64,000 nucleotides of DNA, taken from contig OX359250.1 of assembly GCA_947179485.1 (NCBI GenBank), positions 21,062,539 through 21,126,538 on the forward strand, written 5' to 3'. Below the pieces are notes generated by a model. It did not search any database. It saw only the letters and a program-made list of their open reading frames with translations, and was not told the origin of the DNA. Below, in pieces: positions 23,549 through 34,021 of this stretch (the stretch's first letter is position 1; each line of letters starts with the position of its first letter). Position numbers and translations under genes: made by a program. Source of the DNA: Allacma fusca (lineage: Eukaryota; Arthropoda; Collembola; Symphypleona; Sminthuridae).

Positions 23549-24305
23549 ACGTACCCTTTCATGTTGTTGTTAGAGAGCACATGTGCTCCGTCCGACGTAC
23601 GTATCCCTCAGGTTGTGATATTAACAATATTGTATTACCTTGAAGTACATGACAACAACATAGAGCTTCATATGGAAACCTTTCGGAACAATACATCCAT
23701 GAATATGCTAATCGTTCTGACTTGACAACTCAGAGTTTTTCAGGTTGATGAGAGTTGTTAGTACCCCGTGCTGACGAGGGAGACCTCATCTCACTCACTC
23801 TCTCACTTCTCTCACCAATCTCACAGTTTTGGGTTTCGGCCACATTCCATAAATAGTTTTGTCAGCAGAGGCCCATATGTATGTTCAGCTTCCCTCAGCT
23901 CTCATTCCTGTATAAATTTAGTATGCAATATACTATCCGTGTAATTACATATCAACGGGAATCTTTAGCTCTGAAAATTTCCCTACATATACATATACAT
24001 TACAATAAATTATTGTAGAGATACTCGGAGAGCCTGGATGAAAAAAAAATGTGGATACGTTTGAATGTACGGAAGAGATGGGGAGAAGTAGCTGACGAGT
24101 GTGGGCTCTCGGAGGTAGGGTGAGAAGTGGAAGATAACCATTAATAAGGAGAGGTCCTTTTGCTAAATAGTAAATCTCGTAATTATTTCTTATATTTTCT
24201 AGAGGAATTTTTATTTGCTCACATGTCAGGCTACGTAAGGTGAGGTCACTAGCTTCCTCAGTTTGTGTTCTGCTCCACGGAACGTATATGCCAGTGGAGA
24301 GGGAA

Positions 24306-24325
24306 AGAGAGAGAGAGAGAGAGAG
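24306..24325. repeat. (GA)10 microsatellite
   Basis: GA oriented on the plus strand. Confidence 0.94.
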
Positions 24326-24617
24326 TAATGCTGGATTGGATGGACAAGGTAACCACGGGTTGTCCAACCGTTGGTACAATAAAGGGATGTCTTGAACGGT
24401 ACGCATATTTAGAATTCATTAGAGGTGTCTAGGGGTAAATGATGTTGAGGTGCGCGTAAAATACGAGAAACGCACAGTTGACCGGTTTCTTTAATTGCTA
24501 TCCCTTTATGGCCGTGCCCCCTGCTTAGTGGGGAATTATTGCTAGACAAAACTTGAGCGTTTTTGCCTACAAACTAAAATATCCCTATTGTAAAGTTTTT
24601 CTCAGCATCACATCCCA

Positions 24618-25046
24618 ATGAACCACTATCCATCTCGCTTTCCCAACCACTTCTCCCAAACACCACTCAGAGACTTGTTGGTTTCTCGTTCAAAATCGAA
24701 AAAATCACTCGGTTCAAATCCTCAGCTCATACTTCAAATTTTATGTTACATGAAAAATATACTCTACCTACTACATGAGCATATGAAGATCTTATTGGAA
24801 TCCTTGAGTATGTGCGGAAGTGACGTGCATAACGTTTCTCATACTACTACTGACTCTTCTGAGAGAGTCTTACGGTTGAGGGAAACATCCCCTATAAATA
24901 CGAAAAAAAAATGTACACACGTGCATAAAAAGAATAAAGAGCATTTAAAATCTATGGTATCTCCACATATGTATGTACGTGTATATGTAGAGTATGTATG
25001 TATGTATGTGTGTGTGTACCCTGGAGTATGCCATCAGATACAGTAA
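24618..25046 (+). CDS. putative single-exon ORF, 142 codons, unknown product
   Basis: The second-longest ATG-initiated frame in the window. Residues 1-35 are basic and Ser/Pro-rich, residues 40-65 hydrophobic (LILQILCYMKNILYLLHEHM), the middle Thr/Ser-rich and the next part Lys-rich. The last 25 codons run through degenerate TATG/TGTG sequence and read as Val/Tyr/Cys, so the tail is probably not meaningful. Start context is weak (C at -3). Fewer than one frame this long is expected by chance without repeats, but the TG-rich tail lengthens it. No family recognised. Confidence 0.22.
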   Translation: MNHYPSRFPNHFSQTPLRDLLVSRSKSKKSLGSNPQLILQILCYMKNILYLLHEHMKILLESLSMCGSDVHNVSHTTTDSSERVLRLRETSPINTKKKCTHVHKKNKEHLKSMVSPHMYVRVYVEYVCMYVCVYPGVCHQIQ

Positions 25047-25291
25047 ATTCCCACTATTTCAAAGAATTCTTGGAAATAACTCAAAAGTTTTGTCCAGCTA
25101 ATCCTCAGAAGAGAACTCTTATGAGGCAGGTGAATTCTTAAAGACATGAAGCAGTTAGTTGGTTCAAACACATGAAAATGTATTTAAGTGACTAGTTCCT
25201 TTCTACAGGGACACATAAAAGCAACAATAACTTGGGAGTAGTGTAAATAAAAGAATTTGTAAGCAACAAATTACAACGTAGCAATAAACAT

Positions 25292-25672
25292 ATGGAATTA
25301 CCTTGTTCAGTCAAATATCCAAGCCTTACAATGGGCAGACGACTGTTGCTGGAAATATATGCAAGGGAATGCTTTATTAGTAAGGTAATGTGTGAGGATT
25401 TTACGACAGCAGCAATGCGTACTTTATTAGTATTAATGTATTATGCAAACATAGCGTCAAGTCATACTTTGAGTTGCCCCAAAGTAAGTACTTACTACCT
25501 GAGTATAAAAATTTTTACGGAGTTGGACTCCCTCTGAAATATATAACTTGATAGTGTTTCCCTTTCATATTTGTAAATCCAATTTCGTTATTTTCCCTGG
25601 AGGTTCCATATGTTTCAGTTATTACTATCTACTTTTACGAAGAAAAAAAAATTGTACTGTAATTACTCCTAA
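25292..25672 (+). CDS. putative two-exon small protein gene
   Basis: Exon 1 (25292-25483) begins with ATG (G at +4) and reads 64 codons to AAA|GTAAGTACT. Exon 2 (25619-25672) follows an acceptor with a long pyrimidine-rich lead ending atgtttcag and reads 17 codons to TAA in the matching phase 0. AATAAA overlaps the end of the stop (25672-25677), where a terminal exon may carry it. The 81-residue product has five Cys (four in exon 1), a hydrophobic stretch around residues 43-53 (AAMRTLLVLMYYANIA) and a Lys-rich end. No signal peptide at the extreme N-terminus and no known family. Consensus donor, good acceptor, phase match and AATAAA make it one of the better models. Confidence 0.3.
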
Positions 25673-25677
25673 ATAAA
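25672..25677 (+). terminator. candidate poly(A) signal AATAAA
   Basis: Overlaps the stop codon of the two-exon model ending at 25672. AATAAA is also common by chance in AT-rich DNA. Confidence 0.3.
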
Positions 25678-26672
25678 ATATTTTCATATATCTATAGTAT
25701 TGAAATTATGCATGTACATACACAGGATAGAGGATTGGAATTTATTAAGGATAGATAATTTAGGGATGACATAGTGGAATGGGGATTCCATGTAATTTTT
25801 GAGTTGCGGAAGGAATACAATTAAATTGAAGGTATTTGGTCAAGAATAGTTGCTCGTGTCCGTATCACCAGTTGTTAATACACATTAGATTTGAAAAAAT
25901 TTTTATTCAGTGTTGTAATTTAGGAAATGAGTGGAGTAGATTGCGCTGAAAGGAGCGGGGGGGTTTAGATTAGATACGAAATGGTTTATCGTGATTGTAT
26001 CAATGCAATCACCATTCTGGGGTAAGCTGGTCTGAGAGAAAAATGTGATGAAAAAATAACGCCAGATATTCTTTCTTCTCTCCTTCTTCGTCTTCTCCTT
26101 CTCCTCGTCATTAAAGTTGATGGCAAAAAATATGAAGATCCATAATGATCAGTCGGGAGCAAAAATCTGTAATAACAGACTGATTTTCGACTCGTTTCTC
26201 CTTGTGCTGAGGGAGTCTTACATATCTAGTCTTATATGTATAGATATATATTATCCCTATGTTTAAACCAGTAGCTTAGCTCTTGGGTCGTCTGGGGGTG
26301 TGAGAGGATATTTGTATAGGAATGGGGTATATTTGTGTAATATAGATACACAGGAATTATCCATAGATACATATACAAGAAAGAGAACATCCAGCATGGC
26401 TGACACTAAATGAAGCACACTAAAAATTTTCGGGATATTACATTCATCATCGGACCATATGCTTCCTCTTTTATATAATAGTACAAGCAAGTCATAGTTC
26501 TCCTCAGAGGCCTTTTCCTTCTACAACCAAGTAAATACAATCTTCCGTGGAAAAATCCTTATTTTTTTTCCCCCCCTTGTGTTTATGCATGTACATACAT
26601 GACTGGTCCCATGATTGAGGGAGCCATGTCTCACGGCAAATATAGCATGAATTTTTACATGATCAATTCATG

Positions 26673-26691
26673 TATCTATCTATCTATCTAC
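26673..26691. repeat. (TATC)n microsatellite
   Basis: Four to five TATC units. Confidence 0.92.
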
Positions 26692-27083
26692 CTATATACT
26701 CCCTGAAAATCAAACATTATAATTTTCATGTTTGTGTACGAAAACTTATGGGAAGCCAGTGAGGAGACAGACTTGAAGAGTGAAATGAACTTGAAAGCAT
26801 TGGAAGTCATTATGTGTAAGATCCAGGTCCCTGAGTGAAACTGTTTTGTGAGGTAACGAAGGGAAAAATAATTTACTTCTGGTAATAATAATTCCCTTTC
26901 ATAATTTCTGTTTCAACAAAACCGAATATAATGTGGGGAACTTTGAATGTACGTGACAAGCAGTTGGAGACGATTATATTAATTTTTTCCCTGGCTCAAT
27001 GTGCTATATGCCATGTTAACTACTCCTCAAATCCAGGCTTGGGTTAGTTTTTCAAGTGCAGAACAGTTACTGTCTGTCTGAGC

Positions 27084-27143
27084 ACTACTAGTACTACTAC
27101 TACTCTTACTACTACTACTACTACTACTACTACTATTACTACT
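27084..27143. repeat. (TAC)n triplet repeat
   Basis: About 18 TAC units with three single-base interruptions. Confidence 0.95.
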
Positions 27144-27523
27144 GTGGTATGTATATGTAGATAATCATGTGTGTTAACTCTGAGTTTTGAACGTTGGTTC
27201 TCCCGTAGGAGGTAGTATGGAAGACAAAGGTGGACGGGGAAGAGAAAAAAATCAAAATGAGTCGTTTTGTGTGTTGTTGTTGTCTTGTGAGCATGCAGTA
27301 GGGAGCAATGTGATGCATGGAAATAATCAAGACCGTCAGACTTGTGGTTATCGTCTTAATAACAGGGCCTGGTAGTTCTCCAGTGTGATCGTGTTGGTAT
27401 TACCATCGTTAATATTGTACTCAGCCTTTTTTTTTGTACTCTTTCTCTGTTTCTACCTTAAATGTATACTCTCATACCTATGGAAAAACTATGTATGTAC
27501 AGGTTTTTTCACGGCATTACCAC

Positions 27524-27592
27524 TTACTGCTGCTTCTGCTGCTGTTGTTTCTGTTGTTGTTGCTGTTACTGCTGCTGCTGCTCCTGCTTCCT
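27524..27592. repeat. CTG/TTG triplet repeat
   Basis: About 20 mixed CTG, TTG and TTC triplets; it forms part of the candidate exon on the minus strand. Confidence 0.9.
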
Positions 27593-27629
27593 TGCCGCCA
27601 CCGGATTCCATACGATTATCAGGACTCAT
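27528..27629 (-). CDS. putative first coding exon with Ala/Thr-rich start
   Basis: On the minus strand the frame has a TAA four codons before ATG (27629-27627) and reads 34 codons to a consensus donor, GCA|GTAAGTG, in phase 0. The N-terminus is MSPDNRMESGGGKEAG followed by Ala, Thr and Glu, the kind of low-complexity start seen in many regulatory proteins. The Ala/Thr part is written by a CTG/TTG repeat, so its composition is repeat-driven, but the first 16 residues are not repeat and the donor is consensus. Later exons would lie below 27.5 kb or outside the window; I could not find them. The plus strand is also open here, as Val/Ala/Leu. Confidence 0.27.
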
Positions 27630-28417
27630 GCGAGCACATTAATCCATCATGATACTGATTGTATGGTAGCAATGGTTCAAGTTAGTAGTCGTAATGGAGA
27701 CAATGCAATGGTCATGATTACAAATGTTATTTATTTCTGTTTTTACTAATCACGAGGATTATTCCGTCCTATCTATATCTATCTATACTTCGACTCAGTC
27801 CCCGTATACGTACATCCACCTGCCAAGGAATTGGTATTAATGGCTTTGATCGTAGGTAGAGAGGGCTGTAAGGCTGGATTTACAAATCCGTAAGGATTCC
27901 CTGGGAAATTGGCTTCTGGCTTGACTTTCCACGAAAATGCCACGAATTAATAACAGCCCCGTCGTTTACATACAAATGAGCAATAATGTATTGCAAGGAC
28001 TGTTCCAAGCCTTGGTATGTGTTTTATTGCTCCTGGGATATCTACAGGATAGATACATGGGGATAGTATGTATCTTATATGTATAGGTGCTGCGGGGATG
28101 CACGCAATCACACAGATTATTATACAATGTTAGGTATATTAGCTTCCCCGATTAAATCCTGTCGAGGAAGAACGTGAGTCAGTGTGGCTTTAATACAAGT
28201 AGCTTAATAACTATCAAGAAGTAGACAATATTCGTAAATGTTGGAATTTTTGGGTATCTGTTTTTGGTGCAGAACATAATGTGCATTTATGTAGCTCCGC
28301 TATGGCATGCACTCCTCTTAGACTGTCTTACCTTCTGGGAAGTTGGTGAGGATTATTATTGTGTACGTTTTGACATGGACACATTTAGCCCTAGATATGT
28401 TTCCAAATGAATGCATT

Positions 28418-28444
28418 TGTGTGTGTGTGTGTCTGTGTCTGTGT
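28418..28444. repeat. (TG)n microsatellite with CTG breaks
   Basis: About 13 units. Confidence 0.93.
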
Positions 28445-29251
28445 ACATTTTGAGTATAGTAGATACATATAGGACGATTCAGTCAGGGAGTTAGTTATGT
28501 ATTTTTATGTGCACACTATATATTGTTTATATGATGTCATGGTATTTTGTGCTCGCTTTTGCCAAAAGTAAGACTTTGAGTATATGTACACGGACGTAAT
28601 AGTTGTTCAACCCACTGGTGATCATGTTAAGTAGCAAGGAAAGTTATTAGAGCTGAAGACAAATTTGGTTGATTTGATCTCGGCAATTTTTGAAAGAGGA
28701 GCAATCAGTACTTTGTTAAAGATATTCCAAACCATGATTTTTTGAAGGGGAGGATTCTGATGACAAGAAGGAAAAAAAAAGAAGAAGAAGAAGAAGACGA
28801 AATGAAGGTACTAAGGTACAGGACGGAGACCGGAGGAAATGCTTAAAATTGTGCAAAGGCAATAATTCTAAATTACACCATCATTTGTTTACGAGTCGCA
28901 GCACAGCCATTTAGAACGTGTGCATCATAGTTTAGTGGGAGGTTGGCGGACGGGCTGGGGTTATATTCCTGAATAGCCCTGCAATAGATTCTGTATGTAT
29001 TGGGAGGTATTTAGGTATTAAGAGCTCGGTATGTGTAAAGATTTGTTGGTAGGAAGGAGCACATTTGCACCATTAGAACAGTGTAAAAAAGTTTTTGTCA
29101 CTTGCACGTGCTTCCCACTCCCAAACTGTTTCTTCTCTCGTCTTCACACTCACTGTCTTCCAGAGCCGGAGTGTAGTGCGAGGAAAAAGTGGAGTTGGTA
29201 AGCTTTTATGATCTTTGTTGTACTTTCATGTATTTTTTCGACTACGAGGAA

Positions 29252-29270
29252 TCTCTCTCTCTCTCTCTCT
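29252..29270. repeat. (TC)9 microsatellite
   Basis: Uninterrupted. Confidence 0.94.
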
Positions 29271-30167
29271 GTATAGGCTCCTGCCTGTAAGTTGAGCATG
29301 TGTATCTATCCCTTGGCCCATCATATACTTATATATAGATCTGCCTCTTCTTATGTATGTTCTGGCATGTGGAACAGTCCCTCAAAAATCCAGTAGTCTT
29401 GTCCTCACTTCCTCCTATATAGACATACATAATTACATATGTACATATGTATGTATCTCTGTATATCTTCGGACTCATGGGATGTATGGAGAGAGTGGCA
29501 CTTAGGAAAGTGAAGAAGAAAAAATTTTATTAGTAGTTATTATTATTGAATTATTATTTTGTCATTAATAACTTATTGCATTAGGGGAAATTAATCCCAC
29601 GGATTCATCTCACACCATGTGACATGCGTTGGAGTGGAGGGAGATGAAGTGTGTGGAAGAGCTTCACTGTCATGGAGGGGCGTTGACATTCTCGATACTT
29701 ACGAGAGTAAATTGACGGTTATGTTCATTTACTGGGGATATTAATAAGTTTTTATTTATTAACGTTTGTAAAAAGTACACAAGAGTTTGTTATCTGGTCA
29801 TAATAATTTCTATTTACAAGCCTTATCTCCGAGAGAGAGGGAGTCCTTAGTCAAGTGTAGGTTTTACATGAATTTGTTTAACTTATCTCGGGGAGAGTTG
29901 GGCTTAAATCAAAGTGAAGTTACCAAGATTAAGGTGTATTATTAGTTACTCCCTACTCTGCTGGTTTCTGTCTTCCTTTGCAGTAGTCAACCTTTATATT
30001 TGAAAATTTCTATATAACTTCAACCCTCAAATAAAGTAGTAGAATACATACTGTCGAGTTTCCCGAATCAAGTAGCAACGGTCAATGGTTTGACTGCCTT
30101 TCAGGACTACTAGGAATACTAGAGGAAATCAGTTTTTTTTTCACTCAGGACACTATATACTCCTGAT

Positions 30168-30228
30168 ACATACATACATACAGTCATACAGTCATACATA
30201 CAGTCATACAGTCATACATACAGTCATA
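30168..30228. repeat. 20-bp minisatellite
   Basis: Two perfect copies of CAGTCATACAGTCATACATA (30181-30200, 30201-30220), then a partial third (CAGTCATA), preceded by ACAT units. Each 20-mer is itself built from CAGTCATA plus CATA pieces. Confidence 0.93.
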
Positions 30229-30469
30229 TGTATGTCCTTAGTTGTGTGGCCTGGCTTGATTGTAAAGAGAGGCCGTAATTGTACATTATTGTGGCGTTAC
30301 TCTCTTGTATCTCTTGAGTGTGATTAGTCTTGGAGTTTGTCTCCGCAGTAGTTAAATTTAATCAACGAAAGCTAGTCACCCCAAGAGCTGTGTTAGGCAA
30401 GAGAGGAAAAGGAGATTTATGTAGGAGCCTATAGACTACCACTACTCACATGTTTACAACACACACGTC

Positions 30470-30491
30470 CACACACACACACACACACACT
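30470..30491. repeat. (CA)n microsatellite
   Basis: About ten units. Confidence 0.94.
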
Positions 30492-30702
30492 CACCCATAC
30501 GCAAAAGCATATATGTATGTAGTATTTGTACATAAATACACATAACGTTTTTATCGGGGAAAAACTATAGTGACAAGTAATTGGACTTTGAGAGTACTTA
30601 AATACTTTCCATTACAAGGACCACAATACAACTGGCACATACCTATATAGTTCTGCCTATAATCCTGACGTACGTACATATGTAGATACTCTTAGTATAT
30701 AG

Positions 30703-31053
30703 GGACTGTGTGGAGCAAAACCTTTAATCCTAGGCTCGTTTAAAAACTATAAGCGCTCATCGGTCCCAACTTTGTCCGTGGATTTCAAGACTCACAGCCT
30801 GGACTCCATGTCCGCTACTACTAGAATTTTATTGATATATTTTACTACAGTTGAGCCGGAGTCACTTTTCATATCCTTCGTTGTGGAAAGGCTGTCCGTA
30901 GTAGATACTTACATGACCGGGATGAGGATCATATCTCGTCATGTATCTATCCCTAGTTCTAGGAAATCTATTAGCGGTTGGTCTTGCATACCTCTTGTGT
31001 GTTGCAGAGGTTTGTGGTGGAAACTTGAATGCATTTGTACAGCTGGAACATAG
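30703..31053 (+). CDS. putative exon, 116 codons, unknown product
   Basis: Opens after TAG at 30700-30702 and runs 116 codons to TAG with no simple repeat. No ATG lies near the start (first is codon 36), so an acceptor would be needed; the AG of that TAG has no pyrimidine tract. Seven Cys, four of them in a Cys/Trp-rich C-terminus (CCRGLWWKLECICTAGT). The first 35 codons are basic. No membrane segment is clear and no family recognised. About four frames this long are expected by chance, so only its freedom from repeats and Cys pattern favour it. Confidence 0.22.
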   Translation, partial: GLCGAKPLILGSFKNYKRSSVPTLSVDFKTHSLDSMSATTRILLIYFTTVEPESLFISFVVERLSVVDTYMTGMRIISRHVSIPSSRKSISGWSCIPLVCCRGLWWKLECICTAGT

Positions 31054-31181
31054 TACCAGAGTATTAGGGGCAGGAGCATGAGCTCCAGTCCAACTTTATG
31101 CTCTACTTGAGTGAGACTGTATTAGGTAAACAAATAAAATATGAGAGGAGTATGGAGCCGTAGACACGTTTGTTTCCTATT

Positions 31182-31210
31182 TCTCTCTCTCTCTCTCTCT
31201 CCCCCCCCCC
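31182..31210. repeat. (CT)9-C10 compound tract
   Basis: CT dinucleotides run directly into ten C; strongly strand-asymmetric. Confidence 0.95.
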
Positions 31211-31799
31211 GCACCCCGACAATGGATTATTAATTATTTGACGGTGACTCGAATCCCATGTACAGAGTTGGCTAAGAAGCAGGGTGGGATTGACTGAAAG
31301 GAAAAGTTGAGGAGACAAAACCCAGGTAGATAAGTAAGTCCTATACTGCCTCCATTGAGGACAGAATTTCAAATGCTTGGGTTTTCCCAATGTTTTGCAA
31401 AAATATGTATCTCTATACATGTTTACTACTGCTTGTAAACAGGCTGGGCGATGTTTGCAATTGCTTGGAGACAAGCTTGCAGATCCTATCTGTTGGTTCT
31501 GAGCGGACGGTACAAATTACACTGGAGATGCATAACATGCTTGTATTTAGTCATTGCATAGATCATGTTCTGAGGGAACAGAAGTTGCTCCCAATCAGCA
31601 GTAGCAAATCTAATACTTTAGTAATGGTTGAGACATAGAGAGGGAAGGAAAACTTGAGGAACCGGAGCTGGTGTTTTTTTTCCCTTGAAGAGAGGGTTCC
31701 GTACAGCATGGGATAATGATACGAGTTTTGGCAATGCTAATGCTACAGATAAGTATGTTGATTTCGAGACAGATTTAATGTGCAGTGTGAGACTCTATG

Positions 31800-31801
<2 letters not shown>

Positions 31802-31836
<35 letters not shown>
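31802..31836. repeat. (GA)17 microsatellite
   Basis: First long GA-oriented tract on the plus strand; GA and CT orientations are about equal from here on. Confidence 0.97.
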
Positions 31837-31839
<3 letters not shown>

Positions 31840-32308
31840 TGTGTGTATGTGTTTGTATGAAGGAGACTCAGTGTGTGTTAAGACTTGGTTCTTTTCTTTC
31901 TTGGGGATAGAGTCTCTCAGATCTATGACTGGTTGACTCAGAGAGCAGTGAGCAGAGCGGAGGGAGTGAGAAAAACTGCTCCTCTGCTATATCTCTATCT
32001 GTAACGAAAGTATTAGTAATGATAGGTTGAGAATCGTGACGTTTTTGATTTCTTGCCTGTTAGATTGGTAATCTTGGTGGGTTTGTAATGGCTCCAAAAC
32101 AACCACTTGGAATATTTGCATGAAATTGTGCATGATTAATGTTTTCTTGAGAGTAATTTGCCTTCACCAGTAATTAGCCAGTGAGTCTGCAACGTGACTT
32201 CATCATTCATTTCACAAGTAATTATGAGTTGTTATTTGCTGTAGTATTCAGTCTTTACTACATGGTTGGTCGGTCGGGTCAGGTTATTTTTTCTTGTCTC
32301 TTCTCTTC

Positions 32309-32355
32309 TCTCTCTCTCTCTTTCCCTCTCTCTCTCTCTCTCTCTCTCTCCCTCT
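32309..32355. repeat. CT-rich microsatellite
   Basis: CT units with TTTCC and CC breaks. Confidence 0.95.
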
Positions 32356-32396
32356 ATCTTCTCTCTTTCATTCGCTGAGTCTCTGATTTTTTTTAG

Positions 32397-33048
32397 TGCA
32401 CTTACTCTCTTTGTTATTGTTGTTTTGGGAAGAGGAGACCCGGGATGGACAGTCTCGGACCAACTCAACATTTCTATGAATTGGCTTCATTGTTATGTTG
32501 TCTGGAATCATGATGGCAATGAGTTTTCAAGTAATGAGGTGAAATTTGAGCATGTTATCAACATCATTTTCTCATTGATAAATACAATCCCTGTACTAAT
32601 ATTTGTATTCATGCAGACATGCACGACACTATATCCACAGGTATTGTTCTTTCTCTACTTTTTGTGTATGTGTGTGTGTGTGTGTGTGCAAAAACAAGGA
32701 TGGCACTTATACAGTTCATTTTGTTTCTCTAGTGCATTGACACTTCGGCAGTGCTTATGAGAAGAGGAGCACATTTGGGGACGTATAGACTCGTTATATG
32801 TACTAAACTCACATACCAACTCACACAATTTGGTTCTGAGTTAGTGTGTGCGGCTGTTGTCACTAGTCACTATGTACACGGCCGCGTGTGCAATTATCGA
32901 AAAGTTTAATTTCCTGATAACCTCGTACACCTATGTAATTAATGACGAGGACATTTCAGTCACACGGAGCCAGTTTAGTAACTTCTCGATTACCCGTGAA
33001 GAAGGACTTGTCCTGAGTTTGACGTCCCAACTCCCTCCCGTCTATTGA
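32397..33048 (+). CDS. putative membrane-protein exons, unknown product
   Basis: Exon 32397-32640 (81 codons plus one base) follows an excellent acceptor (ctctgattttttttag) and ends CAG|GTATTG. It has a hydrophobic start (FVIVVLG), a polar stretch with Trp and Asn, and a second hydrophobic segment (IIFSLINTIPVLIFVFM). Two terminal exons fit in phase 0: 32733-32909 (58 codons, acceptor cattttgtttctctag) or 32845-33048 (67 codons, weaker acceptor; the text includes VINDEDISVTRSQFSNFS). They overlap in different frames, so only one can be used per transcript. A frame at 32181-32280 ending GGTCAG|GTTATT may be an upstream exon but is out of phase with 32397. Likely a two-pass or signal-anchored membrane protein if real. 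No family recognised. Confidence 0.27.
32663..32689. repeat. (TG)n microsatellite
   Basis: About 13 units, within the proposed intron between 32640 and the next exon. Confidence 0.95.
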
Positions 33049-33102
33049 GGAGTGTAAAAGATTGGATCAGATTTTTTATTTTTATTTTTAAAAAAGTGTT
33101 GC

Positions 33103-33123
33103 TACTACTACTACTACTACTAC
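33103..33123. repeat. (TAC)7 triplet repeat
   Basis: Perfect run. Confidence 0.93.
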
Positions 33124-33529
33124 AAGTTGTTTGATTTCTTAGAACCATAAAATTATAGTTAGTGGAGACGTTCTGTCAGCTCTAGTTAGCATTGATAAAA
33201 ACTTATTTTCCAGCTCTATTTTACATCTGTGATTGCGAACCTCAGTCAAAGGAAGACCCTCGTTCAGAATTGCTTTTGTAGGCCCGTAACCGCGCAAAAC
33301 TCAAGGAACAACATGGAAATAATAAGAGTTGGAAAACTATCAGGAGTCACCACTACAAAGTGTTTTCTCAATATGAGAACAGACTATGAAGCAGTGAAGC
33401 ATTGAATTGCTATCTGTTTTTTTTTTTTGGAACTGATGTCCCAGTATTACCACACTTATGCACATTTCTACAGTGTGTAGACTATACTCACAGGACTGTG
33501 TTCCCCCCCTTGAATTGGAAGTACTATAG

Positions 33530-33715
33530 ATGTGGAAGCATTTGAGATTTGAGTTGGGAAATGGTGAAATGTTTTTTATTGCTCAGTGGACTCTAAATAT
33601 TATTGAGAATCCTCCGACTGTCATGTACATCGGTTGGGAGGAAGGATTTCATTTAAATATTGCCCATCTTCCCAATGCACGGGAGGAAGTGCATTACGAC
33701 AACGTTTATTATTAA
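33530..33715 (+). CDS. short ORF, 61 codons, unknown product
   Basis: Begins with ATG directly after the AG of an in-frame TAG (33527-33529), so it can be read either as a complete small ORF or as an exon starting at that AG in phase 0; the pyrimidine lead is weak. Rich in aromatic and acidic residues (starts MWKHLRFELGNGEMFF; ends HYDNVYY), no repeat inside. Its WKxLR start resembles two other frames in the window (see findings). No family recognised. Confidence 0.2.
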   Translation: MWKHLRFELGNGEMFFIAQWTLNIIENPPTVMYIGWEEGFHLNIAHLPNAREEVHYDNVYY

Positions 33716-33740
33716 AGGAACCTTCTCCGCCAGCCTGTAC

Positions 33741-33741
33741 A

Positions 33742-33768
<27 letters not shown>
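33741..33768. repeat. (CA)14 microsatellite
   Basis: Uninterrupted, followed by CATA units. Confidence 0.95.
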
Positions 33769-33772
<4 letters not shown>

Positions 33773-34005
33773 ATATCTATACACATACATACATACACCA
33801 GCACAACAACAAAAAAACTCGTTCAAATCAGTCAACCAACCACATATGCCCGCATCGTATAGATAATACATACCCATTGATCAATGCCGGTTAGCGCTAA
33901 ACCTTAGGCGAATGCTAAGTATGATTGTATAATATGATCATTGACTCGGTTATGCATACAGCGGTAAGAGGTAACGTGCTATGAAGATGAAGTGAGTTTT
34001 TGTCA

Positions 34006-34021
34006 TCTCTCTCTCTCTCTC
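34006..34021. repeat. (TC)8 microsatellite
   Basis: Uninterrupted. Confidence 0.92.

Larger units (their letters stand above)
20571..24617. other. repeat-bearing non-coding stretch
   Basis: CT/CA compound tract (20624-20665), CT (21621-21640 and 22775-22841), TG (23503-23548) and GA (24306-24325). A tRNA-like A-box string at 23021-23040 was examined and rejected. No gene called. Confidence 0.4.
25678..27527. other. AT-rich non-coding stretch
   Basis: TATC repeat at 26673-26691 and a TAC triplet tract at 27084-27143. No supported gene. A plus-strand frame at 27187-27375 has a Gly/Lys/Glu-rich start but no splice support. Confidence 0.4.
27630..30702. other. non-coding stretch
   Basis: TG tract (28418-28444), CT tract (29252-29270), a 20-bp minisatellite (30168-30228) and CA tract (30470-30491), otherwise unique. 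It would be upstream of the candidate minus-strand first exon at 27.6 kb, but no clear promoter motif was seen. Confidence 0.4.

Noticed and set aside
24711..24721. GGTTCAAATCC, a perfect tRNA B-box
   Set aside because: No A-box at the right distance upstream and no cloverleaf: the surrounding bases do not form acceptor, D or anticodon stems. One exact B-box in 64 kb is expected occasionally by chance.
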